This document shows positions 52,221 through 60,867 of a stretch of DNA of 64,000 nucleotides, one piece after another. The position numbers and the translations under genes were made by a program. How positions within the stretch are numbered: position 1 is the stretch's first letter; each line of letters begins with the position of its first letter. Source of the stretch: Actinoplanes sp. M2I2. Lineage in GTDB: Bacteria > Actinomycetota > Actinomycetes > Mycobacteriales > Micromonosporaceae. The notes below the pieces were generated by a model. That model was not told the origin of the DNA, did not search any database, and saw only the letters and a list, made by a program, of their open reading frames with translations. Where the stretch lies: positions 124,001 through 188,000 of the forward strand of contig NZ_JALPVJ010000016.1 of NCBI RefSeq assembly GCF_023544445.1, written 5' to 3'.

Positions 52221-52979
52221 ATGCGGCAGCTTCAATTGTTCACCTCGGCGCAATTGTCGATCATGCGTGACCGGACGAGATCCCGGAAGTATTCTCCCGA
52301 GCGTGAGCAATTCCGTCGCGAACAGGCTCGCCGCCGCATCTGGGGCCTCGCCCGGAGACACGCTGAGAAATTGAGCCGCATTCGAGCCGAAGACGCGGAG
52401 CTGCACGCACCCAAATGCGCCGTCGGCCCAAGCGACAGCAAACCGGCGTCCCCCATGCCGCCCCACAGCGGCACAGTCGCCAACGACGACACGCGATGTG
52501 CGGCCGTCCCGAAGCGCACAGCCACGGTCAATCCGCCCGATACGGCCAATTCGACAGCGACTCCCTCACCAAGCATAGAGCGGCCAAACGAGCCGACGGT
52601 TGGTCGAGCCTGCTCAGCGATCACCACCCGGATGGACCCCCGCATCCCAGCGGTTCGCGCCGCCAAGGCATGTAAGCCATGGCAAGCCGCATCGAGCGCA
52701 CCGATCGGAACACAGCGCGCTCCGCGCATTGTCCTGGCGTCGAGCAACTTTCGCTTCCACCAGCACGGGCAACATCGCCGACTGATCGCTTCTTGGGCGG
52801 GCTCCTTTCCATACAGCATTTCCGCCACCCGACCGAACTTCGCCCGGCAGCAAAGTCCGTTCCGGCGATCAGTTCACCCAAAGGCTTCACCCAGCGCAGG
52901 CAGTCAACCACGGGCGCCGAGCCGAACACATTCCGCAAATCATACGGCCGGACGCACACGACACCGGACGAAACCGTGA
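52221..52979 (+). CDS. Small actinomycete protein with extended C-terminus
   Basis: A 252-residue frame from ATG 52221, with GAGGAGGA about ten bases before. The first 60 residues, MRQLQLFTSAQLSIMRDRTRSRKYSPEREQFRREQARRRIWGLARRHAEKLSRIR (a recurring N-terminal domain in Micromonosporaceae-type proteins), look genuine and conserved. The remaining 190 residues are Ala/Ser/Pro/Thr/Arg-rich with no recognised domain. They may be an added or frameshifted tail, since an overlapping minus frame (52232-52828) has similar openness. The function is unknown. Confidence 0.55.
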   Translation: MRQLQLFTSAQLSIMRDRTRSRKYSPEREQFRREQARRRIWGLARRHAEKLSRIRAEDAELHAPKCAVGPSDSKPASPMPPHSGTVANDDTRCAAVPKRTATVNPPDTANSTATPSPSIERPNEPTVGRACSAITTRMDPRIPAVRAAKACKPWQAASSAPIGTQRAPRIVLASSNFRFHQHGQHRRLIASWAGSFPYSISATRPNFARQQSPFRRSVHPKASPSAGSQPRAPSRTHSANHTAGRTRHRTKP

Positions 52980-53402
52980 CGGCGTCGGGAACTGGTCGCC
53001 GAAACTGTAAGCACGCGGGCGACGGTCATCCACGCCTTTCAGCAATGACATGACGGCGGCGTGGATACGGCGGAATGCGGTCGCCCTATGAGGCGGAAAC
53101 ATTCGGCTTAGATATATCAGGCGAATACATTCGGCTTGGGCATATCATGAGCCGAGGCCGGCGGCGGCCATGGTGAGACATGTTCCGGGCGCGTGAAAGG
53201 CTTCGCCCGGAATCCGACTCGACCGCCCCCCGCCACTGTCTCCATCGGTGCGGCCGTAACTCGACCTGACCGTCATCCATAGCGGCGCGATGGCAGTCGG
53301 CCCCGACAGCTCCCGGCCCGGTGCGAGTCGGCCTCGCGTGGCTCCGATCGGGTGGCGGTCAAGACGGCCGAGAGCAATACGGGCATGCGGTTCAATGGGC
53401 GG
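52980..53402. other. No supported gene; short direct repeat
   Basis: ACATTCGGCTT is repeated at 53099-53109 and 53127-53137 (28 bases apart), each followed by an ATAT-containing stretch. No gene or RNA could be recognised. GC is lower than in the neighbours. Confidence 0.5.
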
Positions 53403-53588
53403 ATGGAGAGCGACGAGGCTTCGCCGGTCGATGAGGTCGGGCGCGAGCGGCGGGAGCGGTTCGGGCGGCTGCCGGCTCGGGTGCGGCCGTCGGACACCGA
53501 GGAGTCGGTTGACACGCGCGGCGTTCCGGAACGGCCGGCCGCGGCGATGAACCGGAACCAGGTGGTGGCGCTGTTCGACGGCGCCTGA
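53403..53588 (+). CDS. Small protein of unknown function
   Basis: A 61-residue ORF: MESDEASPVDEVGRERRERFGRLPARVRPSDTEESVD then TRGVPERPAAAMNRNQVVALFDGA. It is charged and has GC-rich third positions, which supports it as a gene. ATG 53403 is chosen; the frame opens at 53352. It has no membrane helix or signal peptide. It lies 54 bases before a kinase-like gene on the same strand. Confidence 0.55.
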   Translation: MESDEASPVDEVGRERRERFGRLPARVRPSDTEESVDTRGVPERPAAAMNRNQVVALFDGA

Positions 53589-53642
53589 GCTTGGCGGTAA
53601 TCGCGTCGACAGCGGCGACTTCCTTCCCTAGCGTGCCGTGAC

Positions 53643-54416
53643 ATGTCTTCGCCACCGGCCGGTGTGTTGCGCGCGTTCGGGGTCGAGGGGCCCGCCCGGG
53701 CTCTGGCCGGTGGGCGGGGGACGTCGTGGCTGGCCGGTGGGCTGGTGCTCAAGCCTGAGGCCGGGCCGGTCGTCGAGGAGCTCGATGGGCTGCGGTCCGG
53801 CGGGTTCCGGCTGGCGGCGCCCGCCCGTACGCGGGACGGGTCTTTTGCCTGCGAGGGCTGGTCGGCGACGCGCTGGGTGGCGGGCGCCGAGGCCGACTAT
53901 GCGCAGGAGTCGACGTGGCGGGACATCCTCGCGGCCGGGCGGGCCTTCCACCGGGCCGTCGCCCACGTCCGACGGCCCGGTTTCCTCGCGGCGCGGCAGG
54001 ACTGGTGGGCCCGCGGGGACCGGGCGGCCTGGGGCGAGCGGTCCGTCCGCTTCCGGCCCGAGTTCGCCGGGGTGGCGTCGTGGCTGGCCGGGGCGCTCGC
54101 GCCGCTCGGCGAACCGCAGCTGGTGCACGCCGACCTGACGCAGAACGTGCTGTTCGCGCCGGGGCTGCCGCCGGCGATCATCGACATCTCGCCGTACTGG
54201 CGACCGGCGGCGTACGCGGAGGGTGTGGTCGTCGCCGACGCCTTGTGCTGGCACGACGCGCGAGCCTCGCTCCTGGAGGCTGTCGGAGTGAGCGTGCCGG
54301 CGGTGGCCCGGGCGCTACTGTTCCGGATGGCGACCACCAACGAACGCGACGATGTACCGGACGTCCGTGACGAGGCGCGGCGCTATGAGCGGGCGGCTGC
54401 GGCCATCGGCCGGTGA
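53643..54416 (+). CDS. TIGR02569-family phosphotransferase-like protein
   Basis: A 257-residue protein related to aminoglycoside/choline kinases. TSWLAGGLVLKPEAGPVVEEL gives the nucleotide-binding start, LVHADLTQNVLFAPGLPPAIIDISPYWRP the Brenner-like motif (HADLTQN, then IDISPYW), and VADALCWHDARASLL follows. It keeps the HxDxxxxN shape. The family is found across actinobacteria; the substrate is unknown. The stop overlaps the next gene's region (GTGA), so it is probably co-transcribed with the DNA glycosylase. Confidence 0.86.
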   Translation: MSSPPAGVLRAFGVEGPARALAGGRGTSWLAGGLVLKPEAGPVVEELDGLRSGGFRLAAPARTRDGSFACEGWSATRWVAGAEADYAQESTWRDILAAGRAFHRAVAHVRRPGFLAARQDWWARGDRAAWGERSVRFRPEFAGVASWLAGALAPLGEPQLVHADLTQNVLFAPGLPPAIIDISPYWRPAAYAEGVVVADALCWHDARASLLEAVGVSVPAVARALLFRMATTNERDDVPDVRDEARRYERAAAAIGR

Positions 54417-54427
54417 GCGGGGGACGC

Positions 54428-55264
54428 ATGAGCGAGCACACCGTCGTACGAGAAGTGGCCGGTCCCTGGTCGCTGGCGGCCAGCCGCGCCTTCTGGGAGG
54501 GGTTCGCGCCGGCTGCGCTGCGCGCGCAGAGCGACGAGGCCCTGCGGACGGTGTTCCGCGTGGAGCGCGATTGGTCGACGGCGAGCGTGACGGTCCGGCA
54601 GGACGGGACGGCGGCCCACATCACGGTCGGTGGCGACGGCGATCTGGACGCGGCGGCCGAGCAGACCGCCCGGTTCCTCGCCCTCGACGTCGACGGCCGG
54701 GGCTGGCCCGGGGTCGGCGCGCGCGATCCGATCATCGCGGCCGCCCAGAGCGAGCTGCCGGGTCTGCGGCCGTGCGGGTTCTTCTCTCCGTACGAGGCGG
54801 CCGCCTGGGCGGTGCTGTCGCAGCGCGTACGCATCACGCAGGCCGCGCGGCTGCGCTCGGACCTGTTCGGTGCCGATGGCGCCTTTCCCGCGCCGCAGCA
54901 GCTCCGATCGTTCGACGCCGACCTGCCGGGCCGAAAGGCCGAGTTTCTGCGCGCGGTCGCCGAGGCGGCGCTCGACGGTGTGTTCGATGGTTTACGCGAG
55001 CTCACGGCCGAGGAAGCCGTCGCCCGCGTGCGGCAGGTGAAGGGGCTCGGCCCCTTCGCCGCCGAACTGGTCGTGCTGCGCGGGGCCAACCACCCCGACG
55101 GTGTGCCGGGCCACGAGGCCCGTTTCGAGGCCGAGGTCGCCTTCCGGTACGGGCCGGAGGTGACCGCCGCGCAGGTGTCCGAGGCCTGGCGGCCCTACCG
55201 GACGTGGGCGGTCGTGCACCTGCGCGCCCTCCGCGAGCGCCGCACCGCCGAGATCAGTGGATAG
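54428..55264 (+). CDS. AlkA-type DNA glycosylase
   Basis: A 278-residue base-excision enzyme of the HhH-GPD family. N-terminal domain VVREVAGPWSLAASRAFWEGF; then DPIIAAAQSELPGLRPCGFFSPYEAAAWAVLSQRVRITQAARL, and the helix-hairpin-helix region ARVRQVKGLGPFAAELVVLRGANHPDGVP. The catalytic Asp expected after the hairpin is in NHPD. It should remove alkylated purines (3-methyladenine type). ATG 54428 with GGGGGACGC is preferred over GTG 54413. It is next to a damaged phosphotransferase. Confidence 0.88.
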   Translation: MSEHTVVREVAGPWSLAASRAFWEGFAPAALRAQSDEALRTVFRVERDWSTASVTVRQDGTAAHITVGGDGDLDAAAEQTARFLALDVDGRGWPGVGARDPIIAAAQSELPGLRPCGFFSPYEAAAWAVLSQRVRITQAARLRSDLFGADGAFPAPQQLRSFDADLPGRKAEFLRAVAEAALDGVFDGLRELTAEEAVARVRQVKGLGPFAAELVVLRGANHPDGVPGHEARFEAEVAFRYGPEVTAAQVSEAWRPYRTWAVVHLRALRERRTAEISG

Positions 55265-55792
55265 TTCTCCCCCACCGGCCGCGCTGGACTGGATCGCCGA
55301 GACGACCGGTGGACCGGTCACCTGCGTACGCCGGCTCGCCGGGGGCACCCACGCCGCCACCCACCTGATCGGGGCCGGGGGCGACCCGGCCGAGGTCGTG
55401 CTGCGCCGCTTCCCTTCGGGGGACCCGGCGGCGGCCCACGAGGCCCGAGTCCTGACCATGGTGGACGGGCTGGGCGGGCTCGCGCCGCGGCTGCTCGCGG
55501 CCGACCCGTCCGGCGTCCGCTTCGGTGAACCGACGGTGCTCACGTGAGCTGGTGCCGGCTCGACCTGGCGCTGCTGCACGGGCCCGGCGTGGCCGACGTC
55601 TTCCTCACCGCCTACCAGGACGCGGCCGGGCTGGCTGTGCCCGATCGGCGGCGATGGGACCTGGTCGCGCTGGACAATTCTCACCGCGACGTTGAGTCGT
55701 GGGTGGCCAACTACCACGACCTCGGGCGGCTCGACCTGAGCCGGGCCGATCTGCGCCGGCGGCACACCGCCTGGCGATCGGCGGTCAACTGA
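55257..55792 (+). pseudogene. Phosphotransferase (APH family) with internal deletion
   Basis: Two frames from one former gene. 55257-55547 gives the N-terminal part (LDWIAETTGGPVTCVRRLAGGTHAATHLI, VVLRRFPSGD, LLAADPSGVRFGEPTVLT) and stops. 55544-55792 gives the C-terminal end (SWCRLDLALLHGPGVADVFL, RRWDLVALDNSHRDVESWVANYHDLGRLDLS). The expected catalytic HGDxxxxN/DxD centre, roughly 100 residues, is missing between them, and the frame changes. So it is a deleted, nonfunctional relic downstream of AlkA. Confidence 0.8.
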
Positions 55793-56164
55793 TCGGCACG
55801 CGCGGGAACAGGCGGCGGGCGGCGTCGCGGCACCGGGGGGATCGGCGCGGGGTCAGCGCCGTCGCGTGCCGCCGCCGGAAGGTCACGGGGCAGCGGCCCC
55901 CGTCGATCGGCGCGAGGGCCCGGCGGGCCGCCGGATCTCCGGCGCGCCGACGGCCACCGCGAGCCGGCCACCCGTGGGCGTTCATCCGCGCACCTGCCTT
56001 TCGCTCACCGGACACGAAGACTCCCGCCACCTGAACGTGGGAGTCGCGCGACAGTTCATCGGTAATCGGCCGGTCCGCGGTGCCGGATCTCACAGGCTGA
56101 ACATGCGGGCCCGGAAACCGCCGCAACGGCTGACTTGGCTACCGTCGGACAGCGGAGGTGCCAC
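55793..56164. other. No supported gene
   Basis: About 370 bases. Frames exist on both strands but are Arg/Pro-rich with no family. The right end holds the deformylase promoter and the ribosome-binding site GCGGAGG. Confidence 0.5.
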
Positions 56165-56698
56165 ATGAGCGTGATTTCCATCCGGAAGGTCGGCGACCCG
56201 GTGCTGCGTCAGGTCGCCGAGCCGGTCACCGTCTTCGACGCGGAGTTGCACAAGCTGGTCGACGACCTGGGTGAGACGCTCGCGCAGTCGCGCGGCGCGG
56301 GACTGGCCGCCCCGCAGATCGGCGTCGGCCTGCGCGTGTTCGCCGTCAACCCGGACCTGCCGGGCAACGACCTGCGACTCGACCACCTGATCAACCCGGG
56401 CCTGGAGTTCCCCGACGACGAGGAGCAGAACGGGCCCGAGGGCTGCCTGTCGATCCCGGGGATCTATCTGGACACCAGGCGGCGGATGAACGTCGTCGCC
56501 CGGGGCCTGACCAAGCACGGCGACCCGGTGCAGATCGTCGGCGCCGGGCTGCTGGCCCGCTGCATCCAGCACGAGACCGACCACCTCGACGGCGTGCTGT
56601 TCATCGACCGTCAGGATCCGGAGGGTCAGGAGCGGATCCTGGCCACGATCCGCGAGGCGGCCTGGTCGGACGCCCGGGTGAAGGTCAGCCCGCACTGA
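56165..56698 (+). CDS. def: Peptide deformylase
   Basis: A 177-residue metallohydrolase that removes the formyl group from nascent protein N-termini. All three motifs are intact: GAGLAAPQIG (residues 44-53), EGCLSIPG with metal-ligand C94, and HETDH (H136, E137, H140) in IQHETDHLDGVLF. ATG 56165 with GCGGAGG is the start. No methionyl-tRNA formyltransferase gene is adjacent, so it may be an additional deformylase copy; paralogues are common in actinomycetes. Confidence 0.95.
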   Translation: MSVISIRKVGDPVLRQVAEPVTVFDAELHKLVDDLGETLAQSRGAGLAAPQIGVGLRVFAVNPDLPGNDLRLDHLINPGLEFPDDEEQNGPEGCLSIPGIYLDTRRRMNVVARGLTKHGDPVQIVGAGLLARCIQHETDHLDGVLFIDRQDPEGQERILATIREAAWSDARVKVSPH

Positions 56699-56743
56699 AG
56701 CCGGGCGGCTGAGGGACGGTCGACTCGTCCAGGCGGAAAGCAC

Positions 56744-56772
56744 TTGCCGGCCAGGAAAGTGGAGCGCATACT
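56744..56772 (+). promoter_or_regulatory. Promoter of small membrane/regulator operon
   Basis: TTGCCG (56744-56749) and CATACT (56767-56772) with a 17-base spacer stand 32 bases before the ATG at 56805; GAGGAG precedes that start. A typical housekeeping-type promoter. Confidence 0.6.
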
Positions 56773-56804
56773 TTGCTGGCCGGCTCCAGCCTGAGGAGAA
56801 AGCC

Positions 56805-57284
56805 ATGGACCTTCCGCGCATTCCACCCGTCGACGCCGAGCTGGCCCTGGCTGAGGTGCGGGCCCGCCGCGCGGAGGTCGTCGAGGCCGATCTGGTGCCC
56901 GCGTGGTTCTGGCCGTCGATCGGTGGGCTGATGCTGCTGTTCGTGGCCTCGGTCGAGAGCGGACGTCCCTGGCTGGTCGCGACCGGCAGTGTCGCCTACG
57001 CCGCCGGGCTGGCCGGGCTGATCGTCGCGTTCGCGCGCCGGTCGCGCGTGCAGGTGCGCAACCGCCTGATCGGGGTGCGGGGCGGGCTGGCCATCGCGGC
57101 CTTCACCCTGGTGCTGGTCGCGGCCGGGCTCGGGCTGTCGTTCACGCTGGCCGCGCTCGGCGTTCCCGCGCCGGCCACGATCGGCTGCGTGCCGGTCGCG
57201 GCCGGGCTGGCCCTGGGCGGCCCGGCGCTCATGTCGCACCTGCGCGCGGTCATGCTCTCGCGGCCGCTCGGGGGCGTCCGATGA
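56805..57284 (+). CDS. Small membrane protein
   Basis: A 159-residue protein with a short N-terminal helical part (VDAELALAEVRARRAEVVEADLVPAWFWPS) and about four hydrophobic helices (IGGLMLLFVASVES, LVATGSVAYAAGLAGLIVAFA, GLAIAAFTLVLVAAGLGLSF, TIGCVPVAAGLALGGPA). The pairing with a downstream winged-helix regulator by ATGA overlap is frequent in actinomycetes. The function is unknown, possibly modulating or being controlled by that regulator. Confidence 0.75.
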   Translation: MDLPRIPPVDAELALAEVRARRAEVVEADLVPAWFWPSIGGLMLLFVASVESGRPWLVATGSVAYAAGLAGLIVAFARRSRVQVRNRLIGVRGGLAIAAFTLVLVAAGLGLSFTLAALGVPAPATIGCVPVAAGLALGGPALMSHLRAVMLSRPLGGVR

Positions 57285-57616
57285 CGGTCGAGCCGCGGTT
57301 CGACGAGCTGATCCACGCGCCCACGCGACTGTCGATCGTGAGCCTGCTGACCGCCACCGAGTGGGCCGAGTTCAAGTATCTCCGCGACCAGGTGGGGCTC
57401 TCCGACTCGGCGTTGTCCAAGCAGCTCACCACGCTCGAGGAAGCCGGCTACGTCGACATCCGGAAGGCCTTCATCGGCAAGCGGGCGCGCACGTCGGTGC
57501 GGCTGAGCGCGCTGGGCCGGCAAGCCTTCGCCGGTCACGTGGCCGCCCTGCAGGAGATCGTCGCCCGCTCCGGCCTGGCCGTGCTCCCCGACCCGGTCCA
57601 GGCCTTCTCCGACTGA
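57281..57616 (+). CDS. Winged-helix transcriptional regulator
   Basis: A 111-residue DNA-binding protein. FDELIHAPTRLSIVSLLTATEWAEFKYLRDQVGLSDSALSKQLTTLEEAGYVDIRKAFIGKRARTSVRLSALGRQAF is the DUF2087/MarR-ArsR-like winged helix, with recognition helix SDSALSKQLTTLE and a basic wing. ATG 57281 overlaps the preceding stop. It lacks a ligand domain. It probably controls its own operon. Confidence 0.9.
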   Translation: MTVEPRFDELIHAPTRLSIVSLLTATEWAEFKYLRDQVGLSDSALSKQLTTLEEAGYVDIRKAFIGKRARTSVRLSALGRQAFAGHVAALQEIVARSGLAVLPDPVQAFSD

Positions 57617-57655
57617 GACCGCTGAGCCAGGACACACCCGGGCCGGCTTGGGGCA

Positions 57656-58918
57656 TCACCGCAAGCCGGCCGCCATGTCCATCAGGTGCCCCAGCACGGC
57701 CTCGCCGCCGGAGCGCAGGCCGTCGTGCTCGTACTCGTTGGTCACCCAGGCCCGGACGTTGCCCACGGCGGCGGCCGTCTCCAGCGACAGGCCCGCGTCC
57801 ACGTACATGTCGTCGTGGTAGACGGCGGCCAGCACCGGGATCTCGTTGGCGGACAGCCGGGCCCCGTCGTACAGCACGGGCCAGTCGTCGGCCTCGGCCA
57901 GCAGGCCGGCGGCGGCGGCGAACGGGCGCAGGGCGGCGATCTGCTCGAACATCCAGGGATACATCATCTCGCCGGTGAACAGCAGCGGGTCGGCGGCGGC
58001 GGCGAACCCCGGATGCCGGGCCAGCGCACGGTCGGCGGCCCAGCCGGTCGGTCCGCCGCCCGGCAGGCCGTAGCAGTACTCCTGCAAGGCATACAGCGGC
58101 TTGTCGACGAAGGCGGTCTGGGCCATCACCTCGTACCGGAAAGTCGCCGACAGGTGGTCGCCGTGCCACGCCTCGTCGAGCAACCAGTGCAGATAGGCGT
58201 AGCCGTAGCTCATGCCGAACAGGGTGCCGAGCAACCGGAACCGTTCGGCCGTCAGCCGGTCGCCGTCGGGCAGCCGCACGTCCTGCGCGGTCAGGTGATC
58301 GGCGATCCGGCGCACCGCCGCGGCATCGCCGGGGAAAGCCCGGTAGTAACCGGCGTTCTTCGCGGCGACCCGCGGATAGGTCCGCGCGTAGACCTCGTCG
58401 GCCGTCGCCGTCAGACCGGGCAGACCCCCGGTGACGTAACAGGTACGCAAGCCCTCGGGCGCCTGCGACAGATAGGTCATGGTCACGAAGCCGCCGTAGC
58501 TCTGCCCCAGCGTGTCCCAGCGCGCGCCGCCGGCTATCCGCGACCGCAGCACCTCGGCGTCGGCCACGATGCTGTCGGCGCGGAACAACCGCAGATAGGC
58601 GGCCAGCTCCTTGGCCGGGCGCTCACCGGCCGTGCGCGCGGTCAGCGGCGTGCTGCGGCCCGTGCCGCGCTGGTCGAGCAGCAGCACCCGGTGGGTCCGC
58701 ACCGCCCGCCCGATCCACCCCTCGGCCCGCAACGGCCGCGGCGAACTGCCGCCCGGCCCACCCTGGAAGAACACCAGCCAGGGCAGATCGTCGCTCGCCC
58801 GGTCGGTCGCCACCACCTCGCGGGCGAACACCTCGATCGTCTCGCCGCCCGGATCGCGATGGTCCAGCGGCACGGTGACGGTGTGATCGGCGAAGCGCAG
58901 ACCCGGGTGAGCAATCAT
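57656..58918 (-). CDS. Alpha/beta hydrolase, proline iminopeptidase-like
   Basis: A 420-residue hydrolase. HDGHRDPGGETIEVFAREVV-type beginning (VPLDHRDPGGETIEVFARE), oxyanion-region FFQGGPGGSSPRPL, DQRGTGRSTPL, nucleophile elbow GQSYGGFVTMTYLSQAPEGL near residue 140, and catalytic C-terminal Asp/His region around VYHDDMYVDAGLSLE and NEYEHDGLRSGG. The HGGPGG...DQRGxGxS/GxSxGG pattern is that of MEROPS S33 prolyl aminopeptidases. It should cleave N-terminal proline peptides. No signal peptide was seen. Confidence 0.92.
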   Translation of the reverse strand: MIAHPGLRFADHTVTVPLDHRDPGGETIEVFAREVVATDRASDDLPWLVFFQGGPGGSSPRPLRAEGWIGRAVRTHRVLLLDQRGTGRSTPLTARTAGERPAKELAAYLRLFRADSIVADAEVLRSRIAGGARWDTLGQSYGGFVTMTYLSQAPEGLRTCYVTGGLPGLTATADEVYARTYPRVAAKNAGYYRAFPGDAAAVRRIADHLTAQDVRLPDGDRLTAERFRLLGTLFGMSYGYAYLHWLLDEAWHGDHLSATFRYEVMAQTAFVDKPLYALQEYCYGLPGGGPTGWAADRALARHPGFAAAADPLLFTGEMMYPWMFEQIAALRPFAAAAGLLAEADDWPVLYDGARLSANEIPVLAAVYHDDMYVDAGLSLETAAAVGNVRAWVTNEYEHDGLRSGGEAVLGHLMDMAAGLR

Positions 58919-58927
58919 GGCCTTACC

Positions 58928-59650
58928 CTAGGGCCGGCGTCTGACATAGAGGACGCTGTCGATGCGTCCGCCGTCCGGCGCGGGCAACATGCCGAGCTGG
59001 CGGGCCTCCACCTCGAAGCCGGCCGCCTGCAGCGCCTTCTGCGACGCGATGTTGCCGACGGCAGTGCCCGCCACGACGCGCTGCAGCCGCGCCTCGGTGA
59101 ACGCCCACTTCGTGACCAGCTCGACGGCCCGCCGCGCGTAGCCCCGGCCGCGGAACGCCGGCAGCACCCCGTACCCGAGCATCCCCTCGCGGTGGTGCGG
59201 CTGGAAGTAGTACAGCGCGATCTGCCCGGCGAACGACCCGCTCCGCGCGTCCACGATGCTCATCGCGGCCGCCTCGCCGGCCAGCCAACGGCTTTCGGCG
59301 TACGCGAAGAGGCGCTCGACCTCCGCCCGGGGCGGCGCGACCGGCGGCACCGAGGTCGCCACCACCTCGGGCAGGCTGCGCAACTCGTACCAGCCGTCGA
59401 GATCCTCGGACCGCACCGGCCGCACCCGGATCACCCCGTCGGTGAGCTCACCGCCCGGCAGGTCGGGCAGCGCCCGCGGCGACGGCCCCTCGGGGTCGTC
59501 GGCCAGCCGGGCCCACACGACCAGGTCCTCCCGATCGGGTCCGGCGCCCCGCGCGATCCCCTCACGCCGATACCCCAGCGCGATCACGTCCCGCTGCGCG
59601 GCGGGATCGTCGAGACGAAGGCGGATCTCGGAGCGGTACGGCGGGGTCAC
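58928..59650 (-). CDS. GNAT-family N-acetyltransferase
   Basis: A 240-residue RimJ/RimL-like acetyltransferase. The N-terminal 80 residues (RSEIRLRLDDPAAQRDVIALGYRREGIARGAGPDREDLVVWARLA) look like half of a second GNAT domain. The C-terminal part is complete: RVRPVRSEDLDGWYELRSLPEVV, AFRGRGYARRAVELVTKWAFTEARLQRVVAGTAVGNIASQKALQAAGFE. Acetyl-CoA loop R-G-R-G-Y-A. GTG 59650 start. The target, perhaps a ribosomal protein or antibiotic, is unknown. Confidence 0.86.
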   Translation of the reverse strand: MTPPYRSEIRLRLDDPAAQRDVIALGYRREGIARGAGPDREDLVVWARLADDPEGPSPRALPDLPGGELTDGVIRVRPVRSEDLDGWYELRSLPEVVATSVPPVAPPRAEVERLFAYAESRWLAGEAAAMSIVDARSGSFAGQIALYYFQPHHREGMLGYGVLPAFRGRGYARRAVELVTKWAFTEARLQRVVAGTAVGNIASQKALQAAGFEVEARQLGMLPAPDGGRIDSVLYVRRRP

Positions 59651-59709
59651 ACGATCAAATTACTGCGCGCCGACCCGGTTCGTGGCGGCGGCCGCCGACT
59701 CCCGCGCTG

Positions 59710-60732
59710 TCAGGTGTTGGCTCCCCGGGCGGCGACCCGCCAGCTGTCGACCTGGCTTCCACCGGAGACGACCACGAGCTCCTCCACGAGGTTGACGGTG
59801 GTGCAGACGTGGTTCGGAGCCACCCGCAGGACATCGCCGCGCGCCGGTGTCCCGTCCGGGAACTCGATGGTCGCGTGGTGCTCGGAGAGGGCGACGACGC
59901 GCGCGTCCGGCACGTCGGGCAGGCGGCCGAAACCGGTGGCCCAGGCCGGCCGGTCGGCTCCGAGGACCTTGCTGCCCGCGTCGACGATGGCGCGGTTCCC
60001 CGTACGGCTGACGACCGTCGCCGCCACGGTCAGGGCGACGTCGCCGAAAGCGCACGTGCCCAGTTCGACCTGCTGGGCGTCGTTGAACACGTACACGCCG
60101 GGCCGGATCTCGTTGACCGGTCCGAGATCGGCCAGCCCCGCCGTCGGCGTGGAGCCGCCGCTGCGCACCTCGGCGTGCGGGGAAGCGTCGGCGAGCGCAC
60201 GGGCCTCGTCGGACGCGGCCGGCTCGCGCAGCCCCGGCCCGTAGCTGTGACCGGGGAAGGTGAAGACGCCGCGCACCCGGTGACCGAGCCGCTCGGCCGC
60301 ACCGATGAGGGCCCCGGCCTCGGCCGGCTGCACACCGCTGCGGTGGTGGCCGCTGTCGACCTCGACCAGCACGTCGAGCGAGCCGACGGCCCGGGCCAGG
60401 GCTTCGGCACTCTCCACCGAGTCGACGCCGACCCGCAAGGCGACACGATCGGCCAGAGCGCGGAGGCGGCGGGCCCGCTCGGGCGAGGGCCAGATCGGGT
60501 ACGCGATGAAGAGGTCGGTGACGCCGCCGTCGGCGAAGATCTCGGCCTCCCGGACCGTGGCGACGGTCAGACCGGCCGCGCCGTGCTCGATCTGACGACG
60601 GGCGATCTCGATGGTCTTGTGCGTCTTGGCGTGCGGGCGCAGCACGAGGCCGCGATCGGCGGCGCCGGCAGCCATGCGACGCACGTTGCGGTCCAGCACG
60701 TCGACGTCCACAGCCACGTAAGGGGTCTCCAC
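59710..60732 (-). CDS. D-threonine aldolase-like PLP enzyme
   Basis: A 340-residue fold-type III PLP protein (alanine racemase N-terminal barrel, DSD1/D-threonine aldolase group). Schiff-base lysine K36 in RPHAKTHKTIEIARRQ; EVDSGHHRSGV; FTFPGHSYGPG; metal site PNHVCTTVNL near the C-terminus (His and Cys), as required by D-threonine aldolase/D-serine dehydratase. Both sites are complete. It should split D-beta-hydroxy amino acids to glycine plus aldehyde, or dehydrate D-serine. Confidence 0.9.
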   Translation of the reverse strand: METPYVAVDVDVLDRNVRRMAAGAADRGLVLRPHAKTHKTIEIARRQIEHGAAGLTVATVREAEIFADGGVTDLFIAYPIWPSPERARRLRALADRVALRVGVDSVESAEALARAVGSLDVLVEVDSGHHRSGVQPAEAGALIGAAERLGHRVRGVFTFPGHSYGPGLREPAASDEARALADASPHAEVRSGGSTPTAGLADLGPVNEIRPGVYVFNDAQQVELGTCAFGDVALTVAATVVSRTGNRAIVDAGSKVLGADRPAWATGFGRLPDVPDARVVALSEHHATIEFPDGTPARGDVLRVAPNHVCTTVNLVEELVVVSGGSQVDSWRVAARGANT

Positions 60733-60867
60733 GCGAGCATGATCGCAGCCCCTAAGCCATCCTAGGAACCTAGGCTCAAGAACGGAGCCTCGGTTCCCGG
60801 CGGCGCCCTGGAGCAGGCGGTGGCTACGGCTTCGTTCGGCGGCAGCAGCGGCAGCGGCAGCAGCGGC

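Noticed and set aside
52232..52828. 198-residue minus frame opposite the small protein gene
   Set aside because: No recognisable fold. It shares the region with a frame that has a good ribosome-binding site and a conserved N-terminus. Not reported as a gene, but the doubt is noted.
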